This document shows positions 27,692-39,912 of a stretch of 64,000 nt of DNA, piece after piece (the first letter of the stretch is position 1; each line of letters begins with the position of its first letter). Source of the stretch: Atkinsonella hypoxylon (Eukaryota > Ascomycota > Sordariomycetes > Hypocreales > Clavicipitaceae). Position numbers and translations under genes: made by a program. The notes below the pieces were generated by a model. That model searched no databases, was not told the DNA's origin, and saw only the letters and a program-made list of their open reading frames with translations. The stretch spans positions 1 to 64,000 of the forward strand of contig JFHB01000043.1 of assembly GCA_000729835.1 (NCBI GenBank). The letters run 5' to 3'.

Positions 27692-30600
27692 ATTGTATCT
27701 AGTGGCTCCTATGTTTCGTCTGGAGTAAGCTCTTTCACGGCTGTCGCTTTGCCGATCATAAAAGAGTCAGTGCGTCACAATTATGAGTGTTCGACGCAAT
27801 GTGTAAATGACGTATGATATGTCCCAAGTGACGTGATGGGGATGTCTCGTTTTGTCTTATTTATATATACCAACAGTTATACGGATGGTGTGGTCTAGAG
27901 AGCACGACAGTCCACCAAATTAAACGGGTTGCGTTGAGGACGAAGGGAAAGTGAGGATATTTGCCGCAGACACGTCGCGATGGAAAGGGGAAGATGTGTA
28001 AATCAACTTGTAAAGGGCTGTGTGTGGGTATGGGTACAAAACAACCAAAGATGCATGTATCGATACCAGAAGAGAAATCAATGACAAGTCGTGAGCTATC
28101 AGACGGATCTTAAACCACCATCAGCCGGGAGAGGAGAAGGATGATAACGTCAAGAGACAGATCCAGAACGGGGGTGTTCAGGAAAGCAATTCTGGCTTGC
28201 CTCATGAACAGGTCCTAACAGTCTCCCCTCGTTGGCTCATGGGTTCATGGGGGGGTTCGACACGGCTTGAATTGTCTCCGGCTTGAATACTAGCACTTTA
28301 ACGAGAAGCGGCTAGCACGGTTCGACAAGCATGCTGGGGTGGGGCTTGGACGAAGAAGACCAGGAGAGAAGACCAGGAGAGAAGACCAGGAGACCGGCAG
28401 GCTGGCTACGGGCCGAGCTTTCAGGACGTTGGGGTGTCTCACTTGCTGTCTCAAGGGATGCTCGCTCAAAGCGCAATTGTGGTCGAATTGTGGTCGAGAC
28501 AAATAACTGTAAGCAGGCTATCGTGAAGGTGGCAAAGATATCAATGTGTTTTTCAACCGATCAATGAGAACGAAAAGATTCGTTCTCGTGTGGATGAGGA
28601 AGGAGCTGTTTTCGATTTGAAATATTGGACCAAAGTCTGTTCCGGACCCGAACCAATGCTTTTATGGTGAAATAGCCTTTTCCGACTGTTACTCCATGAT
28701 AAAAGGCTGACAGGAGGCGAATGCTACTGATAGGCTGCTTGCTATTTAAAGACTAGTGACAATACGGGCTTATAATCCCCAAGACTGGTGACGTCTTATG
28801 CCAAGGCTCACCCTCCACACTGGAGCTTTTCCAGCCCTCGTCAACGCGAGTGTTTTGTCCATTCTTGCTTAAGTTCGGGGCATCAATGGGTCGCCTCCCC
28901 CCTCGATGGTCCAGGGTCTCAGCAGGGCTGAGAGGATAAGATGGACAGGCCTGTGACAGCGTCGATAAAGAGTCGATACTCGAAGCCCTTCCACAGTGTC
29001 CAGATCGGAGAACTAGATGTGGCATTGCCGTCGATTGCCATGGCCTTGTCCTGTCACCAGTGTGGCTGCTGGGTGGCGGCGGCTAGATGGATCAATAGTT
29101 AAGGGTCTTGCTTCCCTCATGCTATCACCCAGTTCGTCTCACTTCGCGAAGTAGACCAAGCAACTTGTGAGGTGCAAGCGACGGCCGTGTCATGCAATAC
29201 GAATATGATGGTTGGGGAGGGGGGAGGGCGCATTTCGTCGGGAGTGGCACAAAGATGCTGAATCCTGAATCGAGCTGCCTGCTATTGTCCTGGGACTTTG
29301 CCCCCATTGCCCGTCTACCTAAAGTAGTCTGGTGGGTAGATACACCTGATGCTTGGGGCGGGCGTCTCGTGCTTGCATCGCCCATGAGGGCTTCCTGTGA
29401 ATCCTGTCGAACGCTGAGGCCAGCTAATATTACTCCGTGAGCCAGGGTACTCGTGGCCGAGAGTGGTCAAAGCTCAGTGCATGAAGATGTGTCCAAGTTT
29501 TTGACCTGTGAGTTTGAAATTGGTTGGTAGGCTGCTGGCTAGTAAGCGCTGGTGCTTGACGGGGTTGCAAGGCGTTGACAGATTCATCCGACCCTCACTG
29601 CCCATTCCGGTATTTTGTGCTGCGGGGTGGTTGCCCTAACTTGTGACTGGTTGCAAGCTCGCAGTTGCCGAACAACTGGCAGGCTGAATGCTGGCATGGC
29701 AGGCTGAAGGGCGCCGCCTCCTTCCATGAGTATAGGTACCTAGGTACTCAGGCAGGTACTTCGCACATTAGGTACCTAGTACATACACCCTCCCAGCACA
29801 ACAAGGGATGGTGAATTAAATCCGACCCTCGCTGCCTTAGGTAGGTAGCGAACCTGGTATCAAGCACGCGGGGGCTCATTTTCATCCAATCCTCAAAAAC
29901 GAGTGGGCAGCGGGAGTCGGATTAATAAATCGATCACCTTGTCAAGACTAACTAGTTAACTAACTAACTGCTCTCCTGGGCACACGGCAAGAGACGGCTT
30001 GCTCCGACGCCGACTGCGGCCCCCTGGACTTTAATGAAAATCTGGTTGGTTCCTGAGACCCATTCTGTCGTCAGTGAAGCTTGATACCTCCGCGCCAATG
30101 TAATCTATCACCTATCACTCTTACGGAGTACACGGCCCGATCATTGCATGCTGCCACCGACACCAGCTGGTACGCGGATGACAAAATACACGAGTGATGT
30201 GACCCACCAACATATAGGGCAGAACCCGGCGGGTAATCTGTCATTCCTGTGAACGGACCCCATTCGATTTTGTCTTTTTTTTGTCTTTTTTTTTTTTTTT
30301 TCCATCCCCTAGACCTTCCTTCACCATTCTCTCTGTAGCACAAAGCAAAGAACTTCGGGGCAACCGGCTAAACCGGCGCATTGTGTGAAAGAAATTGTAA
30401 TGACAATACTCCGTATGTCCCTCTGGTTTAGGGCAGTTCTATCAAAACTCGTGGACGGACGGACGCGTGGTTCAGCCTATTGAAATTCAGCTTCAGCATT
30501 TCACCTGGTCTTCACTCAAAAAACCAATGGGTGATTGTTCCGCACCGCAGTAATCGCGGATGCTGCTTCTCTTGTCCTTGTTTTCATCCAGTTTCTCGTG

Positions 30601-31685
30601 AGTTTCCGATCTATTTTCGCAGTCGGACGCTGTTGCTGCAACCTAATGCGACACTGCTATGCATCTGCACGAAGCTACATAGAAACGCTTCTGTACCACA
30701 GCTCGAGGTTTGTGGGTCAACGGCTTCCCTATCTCAGTGATTCCCCCCCCCCCCCCGGATCCATGTCTCTCTATCTCTCTCTCTCTCTCTTTTCAAGGAG
30801 TCAAGATGAGATGGCCAACCGCATCAGGGTCCACGTGCATCGACGATCACCGCTCTTGTGGTGCTCAACATGCAAATCGACGAATTCCGATTCTCTGAGC
30901 CGGTTTTCTGGGCAGATCGAGCCTTGCTTTCTCGCATGCTGCCGCTTGGCATTCCGCAAATATGCACAGTTCCTAAAGGGTTAGTCTGACGCAACCAATT
31001 TCGCCTGCGTCATCGGCGCTTCCTCAGTGGTACTGGCCCATCACAGCATCATCACCTCATCATGGAGCAAACCTGCACTTGAAGACATGCTGTGAGACCA
31101 ATACGATACTTCTCAGGATACAAGATTTATCCCCGTGAAATCGGTCATACAATCCATTTCAGCGGCTGCATATCTGATCACATCGATTCCAGAAGACGTC
31201 AAGACTCTGTTCCTCCGCGCTACTGGAGCCAACTCGACGCCCAGCCTTGCACCAGAATTATCAATCCGATTGCAGCCCGCGGGAGCAATGGAGTTCAACG
31301 ATGAAATGAGGATGAGCCAAAGTATTGACAGATTGATCTGATACTCGATCCACTCCACTGTTGGTGCTGGCAGTCGAGTTGATCCCTCAGCCGCGTGTGA
31401 GCTTAGTTTACCGTCGATTGGCGATAGATACACGAGCGATAACATGCCACCTTGCGCCTTTTTGCCATGGACGTAAGCTAACAGCTACCTGTCGCATTAT
31501 CAGCCGGGTATTGCACCTACAGCGGGTGGCCCGCGTAGTATTTGAGACACTCCTCCGGTCACCCCGACGTAGCCCTATTTCTAACCCAAACCGAAGCCAC
31601 CCTCGGCCTCCAGATTTGCTACGCTCGAGAGGGTTTTTGATGAGGCAGAGACTTGTTCGTGTCGGCTTATGATATCATCACTATT
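27692..31685. other. 4 kb without a recognisable gene
   Basis: No supported gene on either strand. It holds a 15-nt tandem repeat (unit like GAAGACCAGGAGAGA, three copies, 28355-28392), motif TACGGAGTA at 30122-30130 and, inverted, 30407-30415, a T-rich run near 30280-30301, a C11-type run with CT microsatellite at 30746-30790, and clustered GGTACCTAGGTA words at 29735-29780. Around 31090-31340 two overlapping frames look faintly protein-like but match nothing I know. Confidence 0.55.
28355..28392 (+). repeat. 15-nt tandem repeat, about 2.5 copies
   Basis: Adjacent near-identical copies of GAAGACCAGGAGAGA in intergenic DNA. Confidence 0.8.
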
Positions 31686-31689
31686 CACT

Positions 31690-32190
31690 GCCTGTGGAGC
31701 CTTACACCACCTGCTTGCGCAGGCGGATCGATACATCGATATGATCGCCTAGGCCACCGCACCGATGACCGTCAAAAGTGTGCAAGAGGCCAAACCAGTG
31801 GCCGAGCTCGTGTTTCGTGTGGCGCCGTCTTGCCGACATTAGATCCTGCAATGAGGCCGCCAGGAACGGTGCCAACATCCAGAATGCAGCCATCCGTCAG
31901 ATGTTCAACTTCATCAGGAACTGTTCAACTGGGAAGGTACATTGGCCCAATGTTTTGTCGTCCTCTAAGTTGTTGAGGAAGTACAGGTTGAGGTCATTAT
32001 AGCTACCTTGTCGCAGGATGGCTTTCATCGTCCTCTCATCGCTGGTGTTGGTCCAACCGGGATCAATGATTCAAGTGCTACCTATAAGAATAAAAGATAT
32101 AACCACTTGTGTCGTAATTTTCAGTCAAGGCCCTGATTTGCTTCTCAATAGTATCGGCCTGCATCAATCGCTGGCCAAGCGAGCTAATGT
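31690..32190 (-). pseudogene. Relic of a secreted M43 (pappalysin-like) metalloprotease
   Basis: Reading the minus strand, the family blocks come in order: ADTIEKQIRALTENY, DTSGY, DPGWTNTSDERTMKAILRQG, SYNDLNLYFLNNL, LGQCTFPVEQ, then in another frame LTDGCILDVGTVPGG with GSNVGKTA, then KHELGHWFGLLHTF and CGGLGDHID. HELGHWFGLLH is the HEXXHXXGXXH zinc site of M43 peptidases, enzymes secreted by many pathogenic fungi. The chain is broken by frameshifts before the zinc site and after GDHID, and by stops (for example a TGA where an Arg is expected near 32068). The N-terminal signal region and the C-terminal third are absent. It is therefore a non-functional fragment; borders are approximate. Confidence 0.85.
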
Positions 32191-32362
32191 GCAACCGTAT
32201 GTATCTGGTGTCACTAAGGGTTTCGCAGAGCCTGGGCTAACGTATTTTCGCCAAAACCATGGAATTGCTGACCGTGATAATAAAACCGCCTACTTTAGTC
32301 TCTTTCAAGGCCACAGCATGAAAATAGGTGTGGACAATACTCTCGTCACGCATTCAACCTCT

Positions 32363-33885
32363 ATGTGTCGCCAGGCAAGAGAGGGTCAGGGAAGTCCTGA
32401 GCGTTGGGGATTGAGTGACGTTGGAAGAGCCGGAAGCAGGCGCAACTCCAATAGCAAAAGCAGTGATCAAAGGCCTAAAGAGAGAGCGCAGACAGCTTCC
32501 GATGTGAAAGATCAAATGGATGGCTTAACAAAGCAATTTGAAGAGATGAAAATCATGCCTGCTAAGCAAGTAATGACAAAGACCGACATCTTGAAACTGT
32601 TTGAAGAGAAATTTGGCAAGGACAGGGAAGAGGGGCAAGACATGATTTTCATCTCTTCAAATTGCTTTTCTTCCCTATGCTTGCCAAATTTCTCTTCGAA
32701 AAGTCTCAAGATGTCAGTCTTTATCATTACTTGCTTGGCAAGCAAAGATGCGAATGTAGAGACAGGAGTCGGAAAGGCGGCAACGTCGCGCCGACTGTAT
32801 GCGCTGATCAAAGAGAGCATCTACCGCATCTCAGCGTATGAGCTGAAGAAGAAGCGAGAGAAAGGGCTCAGACTCCTCGGGGAGGCTCTTGATATCCCTA
32901 ATTCGGTGGTGCGACAGCTCCGGCTGCTCACGAGTGAAAATGGCAACGGCGCTTCACAATGCCCTCTTCCTGTAGAGATTGTCTTGTCTGTCATGATACT
33001 CGGAAGCTCCATCGACGAAGCCCTAATTGAGCTGGGCCTTATTTCGGGAGGCTTACGACGAGACTGGAATTTCACAGAAGCGGCCAAGTCGGTGATGCAA
33101 AGAAGCGGCTGGTGCCCACGCGATATCGCCTTGGCTGGCAATCTCCTTTCCGGAGTTGCCGTACACTGCGCATCGTACCTGCAACGAGACCGTGAAACCG
33201 GAAGCTAAACCGGCCATGAACGATGCTCAGCGGCTGCCTGCGCGATTAAGCAGACCAATGAAGAGACGTACCAAACCAGACACTTCACAGGTGACTGCGA
33301 CTGTGAGTTCGGGAGCGCCGACCTGGAAAAGCTGATCGATTCATCCGGCAGGGCCGGACCCGTACATCCAGTGAAAGCGGGAGAGGGCATGGGAAAAGGG
33401 TCGCTGGTCACAGCTCCGCGTAAAGCTTAAGAGCATGAGAGATTCTATCTTCGTGGGCCCTCACAATCGTGTTGTCGTCTTTTCGCACGTTTGGGCAGAT
33501 GGTTCGTAATTCCCCCTTTCCACGCCGGACGGACACAGCATGTGCAGCATGTGCTCTCTTCTTCACCATGGCCCTGGCATGGAGAGCACACAACGTTTCC
33601 TTCCGTCCATTGCGGCCATTGGCATGCTCAAAAGGTACTACTCCTTCGCACTCATGCCAGTCGTTCTCGACAAGGAGCTGTGTAGGCTACGGCACCAGCA
33701 GAATGCCACGAGCGAACTGCTCCTCCGCATCGGCCTGTGTGACTGACTGGATGAGCCGCTGCTGGACCATGTAGGTGGCCATAATCTCGGGTGGCTCGCT
33801 CGCCGGTGCGCTTCGACGACGGATGGTCCTTTCTCATGGACGAGGTGGCCTCTGTGCGGCTAAAGAGTGAACCGTCCGCCACGTC
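32363..33885 (+). pseudogene. Decayed HET-domain (heterokaryon incompatibility-type) gene
   Basis: An open frame from about 32363 to the stop at 33206-33208 ends in SGWCPRDIALAGNLLSG and VHCASYLQRDR. After the stop the same frame continues HERCSAAACAIKQTNEETYQ and TRHFTGDCDCEFGS until a stop at 33428. This WCP / Cys / H-C-C order precedes the HET domain in a large fungal family. The HET hallmarks then follow in other frames: RVVVFSHVWADG (about 33465-33510), GMLKRYYSFALMPVVLDKEL, ATSELLLRIGLCD and, shifted, DWMSRCWTM followed by TAG where CAG (Gln) is expected. HET proteins trigger cell death after fusion of unlike hyphae. At least two stops and three frameshifts make it inactive. The 5' part carries the inverted repeat described separately and may be rearranged; the start is uncertain. 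Confidence 0.82.
32531..32739. repeat. Double inverted repeat inside the HET relic
   Basis: Unit A1 (32531-32557, 27 nt) recurs as its exact reverse complement at 32641-32667. Unit A2 (about 32561-32633) recurs as a reverse complement at 32668-32739 with roughly nine differences, mostly transitions. The order is A1, A2, A1-inverted, A2-inverted, so it is not a simple hairpin. Both strands are open through the copies and encode KQFEEMKIM and AKQVMTKTDILKLFEEKFGK-like peptides. Confidence 0.9.
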
Positions 33886-34042
33886 TCAGAACATGCTGGT
33901 CGGTTACAAATGACTATTTGCCCCCATCTCGAGCCTCTGCCGCCAATTCGTTTTGCTGGCACTCACAACCGGCTTCTAGGGGCGTCTGTGAGGTCCAATC
34001 CGTTGCCAGGGATGGATGGCTAGCACGCATATTGCAGCCTAA

Positions 34043-34078
<36 letters not shown>

Positions 34079-34563
34079 CCGTGTGTTTAGGTCCGGGACG
34101 GCTAATCATAAATGGCGCTGCGAGGTAGCGTCATCATGATGTTGTGTGGCATCCGCACGTCCCAGGTACCCCATGCGAACGTCATCGGGAACGTTTGCAA
34201 GACGGGCAACAACGCGGTAGTAATTTTCGCATGTAAAGTGATCATCTAGTCAGCGGAAGATGTGTAATACGGGGGATTGGCATGAATACACCAGAGGGCC
34301 ACGCAAGTCGCCTATAGGAGCTATGACACGGATTCAGCGGTAGATGTCACGGAGCTAGGTAGAATCGATATGTGACTTACGTATTCAACAATGCTCAAGG
34401 GCGAGTCACTCCAATTTGAGCCATCGAGAGATCTGTGGAAAAAAAAAAAAAAAAAACTAGGCCTTACTTTCGGGAAATGCAAAATATTGATTGATTTCAT
34501 GTAGAGCGCTACGTTACAGAGCAAATATGATTACATCAACCAGTGCGGCAATTATCCTTTCAT
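33886..34563. other. Intergenic with AT microsatellite
   Basis: No gene recognised. It contains an (AT)15 microsatellite at 34046-34075 and an A17-type run near 34440-34456. Confidence 0.6.
34046..34075 (+). repeat. (AT)n microsatellite
   Basis: Thirty nucleotides of uninterrupted AT dinucleotides between the HET relic and the cupredoxin gene. Confidence 0.95.
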
Positions 34564-35254
34564 CTAGATGAGGAAAGCAGCAAAGCCAACCGCTGCTACT
34601 CCCATACCTCCCAGAGACATCTGTACACAGGGAGCCGCTCCTGTCTTGGCGGCATTGGCGCTAGAAGCTGCGCCAGAGGGCTGGCTAGGGCTCGTCGGAG
34701 AGCCGCTAGCCGAGCTATTACTGCTCTCGACCATCTTGCCTCCAAACACATCACGCGGAGCCTTGTTCTCCTGAGCCGCCTTGGCTGCGGCCTTGTACTT
34801 GTCAAGAGAGTCGCTCGAGGACGGGTTCACGACGCCAACCATGCCGTCTTGGCAATGGCTGCCGACAGTGCAGTAGAACGCCATCGGATCAGTGTTGTTC
34901 ACCGTGACTTGGAAAACCTCCTTCTGTTAAAGGCATCATGAACAGGTCAGCACTGCATACATGTACGGAACGTTTGTGTGGAGGAGACCATACGCTGGCG
35001 GTGCTGCCATCAGCTTTGACGACACCGGAGAAGAAGCCGCCGTGGGAAGCAGGAGCGCAGCCCTTGGCAAAGTCCCCCATGGCGACGCTGTGCACCTTGT
35101 AGAAGTGGTATTCCAGAACATCGCCCTTGGCCGCCGTTACCGAGTCCGGGGTAAAGACTAGACCCTCCTTGCCGACGTCGATCCTGATGGTCTTGGCGCG
35201 GGCCTGAGCTACGAGGGCAGCTAGGGCAGTGAGCTTTATAGCGGCGAGGTACAT
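34564..35254 (-). CDS. Secreted GPI-type cupredoxin (extracellular Ser/Thr-rich)
   Basis: Exons 35254-34994 and 34923-34564 give 206 aa; the 70-nt intron joins DGSTAS to KEVFQVTV. Residues 1-20 are a signal peptide. The cupredoxin fold shows a His in YHFYKVHSVAMGDFAKGCAP and the loop FYCTVGSHCQDGMVGVVN, where Cys and His would bind a type 1 copper. A Ser/Ala-rich stalk and a hydrophobic C-terminus (GGMGVAAVGFAAFLI) predict a GPI anchor. Proteins of this class sit on the fungal surface and often rise during infection or development; their reaction is not known. The classical Met ligand after the second His is only weakly supported (QDGM), so copper binding is likely but unproven. Confidence 0.85.
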
Positions 35255-37015
35255 TGTAAGGGAGCTGGCTGGATTCGAGGCGGCCTTTCCTGGTCTGGTG
35301 ATGCAGCGGGATATATGGACGGGTTGAGTCTAAGACTGCCTGAGTCTTGTCTGTCGGATGGGAGGGATAGATAGATTCTGGGTAGTTTTAGCTGGGTCGT
35401 TGAATTGGGATGGGGAAGAGAGCTCTTTATATTGAACCGACTGGCAGATCTGCGGCGCCTACCCCGTCGACTAGGGCGATCCAGGGGTGACTGCACTCAT
35501 TTACCGACGGATTGGTAATGATTAATTTGGGGCTGTGTCATTCGTCAGCACGTCGCTAATGCTTGCAGACCTGGTGAAGATGAGACGGCTGATGTGAGAA
35601 GCGGCTTCGCCACCCGGGGTTGGCGGGAGGAGAGTGATGATGGCTTTCCCCAGCTTTCCTTTCATTCTCGAGCACATGAAGAGGATAGGGACATGTTATC
35701 GAAGCACTGTTTCTTTCTTGATTTTGTTTTGTTTTGTTTTGTTTGTTTTCTTTCCTTCTTTCAACTTTGGTTCAGGAAGCCAAGTCCGGCCGGCGGGACA
35801 AGGACGCGCTGCAATGAGCAGGGCGGACATTGTACGACGGCACGACGCAGTAGCATGTCGGATTCCCGGACGGCAGACAATACGGATGATACCAAGCTCC
35901 GTTGGCCTGCAGTAGCGCCGCCTTGGCTTTGTGGAGGTAAGTACGTTCTGGGGTGTCGTGGTGGTGTCTCTTGACACTGCCTCGCTGGATGCTTCACTGG
36001 TGGTGGGGCTGAGGCGGGCTGGCTCCGTGGTGCCAGGGATATTACCATCAATAATGTTGAAAATCAATGGCGAGAACAATTGCCCTTGACTGGCTGGCTC
36101 ATCGATTACATGCTGCAGAGCACCCCCGCAGCCAGATATTAATATAATTACCGCGTTTCGTCCGTGACTGCGGAGTACATGCCATGAAGGCCGGTCCAGG
36201 AGTACCGCTCCAGCCTCTCCTTGTCACGATGCCGAGGGCCACCACAAGCCTTTGCTTGGAAGCAGGGCATGAGACTCGTCTGCGTAGAATCAATTCAATC
36301 CATCGGGTCACCTGTGTGGTATTGCAGTACCAGATGCAGCTCGAGCGAGCCATGGATCTAAGGATACTATGCCGTCGTACCATTTCGGCTGATTGCTCCA
36401 TTCAAGCTCTCTGGTGCTGATTTATCGATAACAGTGGCCGCCATGTTGGAGTCCATGCAATCCTGCAGGGAACTACCGATGCGCTGGCACGATTTCGTTG
36501 TTCGTGCTCCGTGCTCCGTATTTAGTAATGCTGCACTGCACGCTTCTGGCGCTGCTGTCTGCCTGACGGTCAGCCTTTGGCGCCCTGCCGAGTGCTGAGC
36601 TTCACAATTACGCCGCCTCCGCTTGAAAAAGGCCAGGGGTCTCGGTCCCTGAATCCAGTGACTAGACTCCGCTGCGCTGCACACGGATCTTGCTGACGGC
36701 CGCCTGCCCCCTCAGGGGATGGCACTGCAGCTTAACCGAGGATACCCACGCGGCATGCACCGGCAAGCAAAAGTAAGCTGGTGATTCTGCCCACAGCGCC
36801 GGCCGAGCATCACCACCGGCACTGGAATTGCCCATTCATTTTTTTTTCCCCTGGTCTTCGGTTTTCCCTTCCATCTTCCCCCATTCCCATCCCATTTTGC
36901 CCTTTTTTTTTTTCTCTTTTTTTCTATTTTGCGCAATTTTTCGTCGTCTTGCGTCCCGTCATTGCTGCATCCTGTTACCAGCGTACTCTGTTCTAGTCAA
37001 CCAGGGAAACACACA
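35255..37015. other. Intergenic, pyrimidine-rich leader at its right end
   Basis: No gene recognised between the cupredoxin start and PrpD. A (GTTTT)n-like stretch occurs at 35724-35745 and a degenerate copy of the TACGGAGTA motif near 36169. The last 180 nt are strongly C/T-rich. Confidence 0.6.
36836..36950 (+). promoter_or_regulatory. C/T-rich promoter/leader tract of the PrpD gene
   Basis: A pyrimidine-dominated stretch of about 115 nt ends some 65 nt before the ATG. Such CT boxes are common just upstream of transcription starts in highly expressed filamentous-fungal genes; the function here is inferred. Confidence 0.4.
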
Positions 37016-37398
37016 ATGTCTGCCGTCACGCGTGGCCTGCGGACAGCGTCCAGGCAGCTTCGTGTTCCTCGTCTGTCGACCGCTTCCACCTGCTCTGCCG
37101 CGGGCCGCTCGGCCTCCGTCGGCGCTCGTGCCTTGACTTCTGCTGCCTCTGCGACTCCGTCCTCACCCTCATCGCGCAGCCACTTCTCTACCTCTGCCTC
37201 ACGACTGTCTGGTGCTCCTGCCATGGCTTCCCAACCCCGCGAGTATGATCCTGAGATCAAGGACATTGCTGACTATGTTGCCAACAAGCCCATTGACTCG
37301 GAACTTGCTGTGAGTGTCCCGTTTTTGTCATCACATCATCAATCACCTTGGGCCGCCAGTAGCGGGGTTCTTCTCTCTCCCCCGCCAACACCCCAAAA

Positions 37399-37430
<32 letters not shown>

Positions 37431-39098
37431 AAAAGAGAACAGAAAAAGAGAGAGAGCGAAAAAGACAGTTATCCCGACGAGCGAGAGACCCGAATCAAGT
37501 CCGTCCCGCCACAGCTCGTCAATTACACGCAATATAGTCGGTTCCAACTCTGATATTTGCGACGTTACTCTAATTCTTCTGTTCATCCCTCTAGTTCGAC
37601 ACTGCTCGATGGATCCTCCTCGACACCCTAGGCTGCGGTCTCGAAGGTCTGCGTTTCAAAGAGTGCACCAAGCTCCTCGGTCCCATTGTCCCCGGCACCG
37701 TGGTCCCCAATGGCACCAGGGTCCCTGGAACTCCCTTCGTACTTGACCCCGTCAACGGCGCTTTCAACATCGGAGCCATGATCCGATGGCTCGACTTCAA
37801 CGACTGCTGGCTGGCCGCGGAGTGGGGTCACCCTTCCGACAACCTGGGCGCCATCTTGGCCGTCGCCGACTGGATCAACCGCACCAACAAGGCCGGCGGG
37901 AACCTGGCTGGCGGCAAGATCTTCACTGTCAAGGACGTCCTCGAGTCCATGATCAAGGCCCATGAGATCCAGGGCTGTCTGGCCCTGCTCAACTCGTTCA
38001 ACAAGGTCGGTCTCGACCACGTTGTCCTCGTCAAGGTCGCCTCCACCGCCGTCGTCTCCAAGATGCTCGGCCTCAACGAGAAGCAGATTGCCGATGCCGT
38101 CACCCAAGCCTGGGTAGATGGCCAGTCTCTGCGAACCTACCGTCACTCCCCCAACACCATGTCCCGCAAGTCGTGGGCGGCCGGTGATGCCTGCCAGCGT
38201 GCTGTCAACTTGGCTCTCAAGGTCATGAAGGGCGAGCAGGGTGTTCCCACCGTCCTGTCTGCCCCCACCTGGGGTTTCTACGATGTCCTCTTCAAGGGCA
38301 ACAAGTTTGAGTTCCAGCGTCCTTACGGCAGCTACGTCATGGAGAACGTTCTCTTCAAGGTCTCCTATCCTGGTATGAACCCCCCTCTTCCAACCCTTCC
38401 ATCTTCATCCTCTGCAGTCTTTAGTCGTTCCAGAAAATCTAACTTGAGGGCTTGCTGTCCTCCCTCGTTATTTTTTTTTGGCAGCCGAATTCCACTCCCA
38501 GACCGCCGTCGAGGCGTCCGAGAAGATCTACCATCAGCTCAAGAAGATGGGCAAGTCCGCCGCCGACATCAAGGCCGTAACCTGCCGCACCCACGAGGCC
38601 TGCGTCCGCATCATCGACAAGCAGTTCAAGCCCATGGACAACTTTGCCGATCGCGACCACTGCATTCAGTACATGTGCTCTGTCATGCTCGTCTTCGGCC
38701 GCCTCGAGGCCACCGACTACACGGACGGCGGGGAGGCTGCCACCTCGGAACTCGTCGAGTCCCTCCGCAAGAAGATCAAATGCGTGGAGGACCCTGCGTA
38801 CACCCGCGACTACCATGACCCCGCCCTGCGAACTATCTCCAACGCCCTCACTGTCGAGCTCAACGACGGCACCGTCCTCGACGAGGTTGCCGTCGAGGCT
38901 CCCCTGGGTCACCGTCTGCGTCGTGAGGAGGCTAAACCCGTCATCCTGGCCAAGTACAAGCGCCACCTTGCGCCTCACCTGTCTGAGAGCCGTGTCCGGG
39001 AGTTGGTCGGCCTAAGCCAGAACGCCAGCAAGCTGGACGGCATGTCTGTTGACGAGTACGTTGACTTGTACACTGTCAAGGGGAGCAAGTTCTTGTAA
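37016..39098 (+). CDS. prpD: 2-methylcitrate dehydratase (MmgE/PrpD family), mitochondrial
   Basis: Exons 37016-37309, 37595-38372 and 38485-39098 encode 561 aa. The enzyme dehydrates 2-methylcitrate in the methylcitrate cycle, which detoxifies propionyl-CoA from odd-chain fats and some amino acids. Residues 1 to about 70 form an Arg/Ser/Ala-rich mitochondrial presequence. The PrpD helical domain follows ([54 protein letters not shown] with [40 protein letters not shown] with [17 protein letters not shown]). The cap domain ends in [20 protein letters not shown]. Intron 1 is unusually long (285 nt) and contains a (GAAA)n run. Context gives no operon-like partner; in fungi the methylcitrate synthase and lyase genes are usually elsewhere. 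Confidence 0.95.
37400..37434 (+). repeat. (GAAA)n microsatellite in PrpD intron 1
   Basis: About eight GAAA units lie inside the first intron, followed by more purine-rich sequence. Confidence 0.9.
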
Positions 39099-39912
39099 AT
39101 CGGCATTCTAGAAGCGAGCATTATGACTGGGAAAAACTGGATAGTGGATGCCAGAATATAGAACAATAAGCAACCTTGCGAATTTACACATTTAATGAGA
39201 CCTAAGCATGATTCGTTTTATATCCCGTTACTGACTCACATGCTATTGACTGATGCAGAAGTGCCGACTTGTCTTGGTATCAGCATAGACAATCGCACGC
39301 AATGGATGAATGGACTTTGTAGCGGTTACTCTAACTGTCCTGTGCGCAGATTTCCTTCTTCCTATGTATATTCTATATATTTTACTCCAAGTGAAAATCA
39401 ATAAGACGACTATCGTATTTGGACTTTATACTGCAAGATGTACCTCAGTATTGTAAGCGTACACTTGCTTGCGAGTGTATGCGCAGAATTACCGAAATGG
39501 ATCCGACAGATACTTGTACTCCCTCAATAAGGGCGAGCCATGATTTACAAACCGTCATGCTCCGACATCATTGTCCCGCGCCGCTAATACCAGAGGTTAC
39601 TCGAAGTCGTTCCAGAGCCAGGGAGAAAAGTGGATCAGTACGGAGGGTCGTCTTACGGTAGTGGCAGTGGCACCAGGCTCGTGGCTGAGCGAAGTCTAGC
39701 ACAGCCTTCATCTGCCCCGATGTTTCATGCTTGGTCGGGGTCTTCTTCGTCCTGACCAGACCACAAGGTATAACGATTCCTCGTCGCCCCTCATCCATCC
39801 TATACCAACAACCCCTCGGTGATTTCTTCAGAGATCCCCTTCCAGAACCACTCGACCCAATTCTCCAACGACTTGACCTTTCATTCTCCAGATTCAAACA
39901 AGCTCGCCTGCC
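39099..39912. other. Intergenic
   Basis: PrpD 3' region and promoter of the SH3 gene; nothing else recognised. Confidence 0.6.

Noticed and set aside
30480..30984. Overlapping hydrophobic plus-strand frames
   Set aside because: They derive from C/T-rich DNA and show no signal, domain or splice structure.
32531..32739. Hairpin of a transposon terminal inverted repeat
   Set aside because: The order A1-A2-inverted A1-inverted A2 and the coding character do not fit terminal repeats; no target-site duplication seen.
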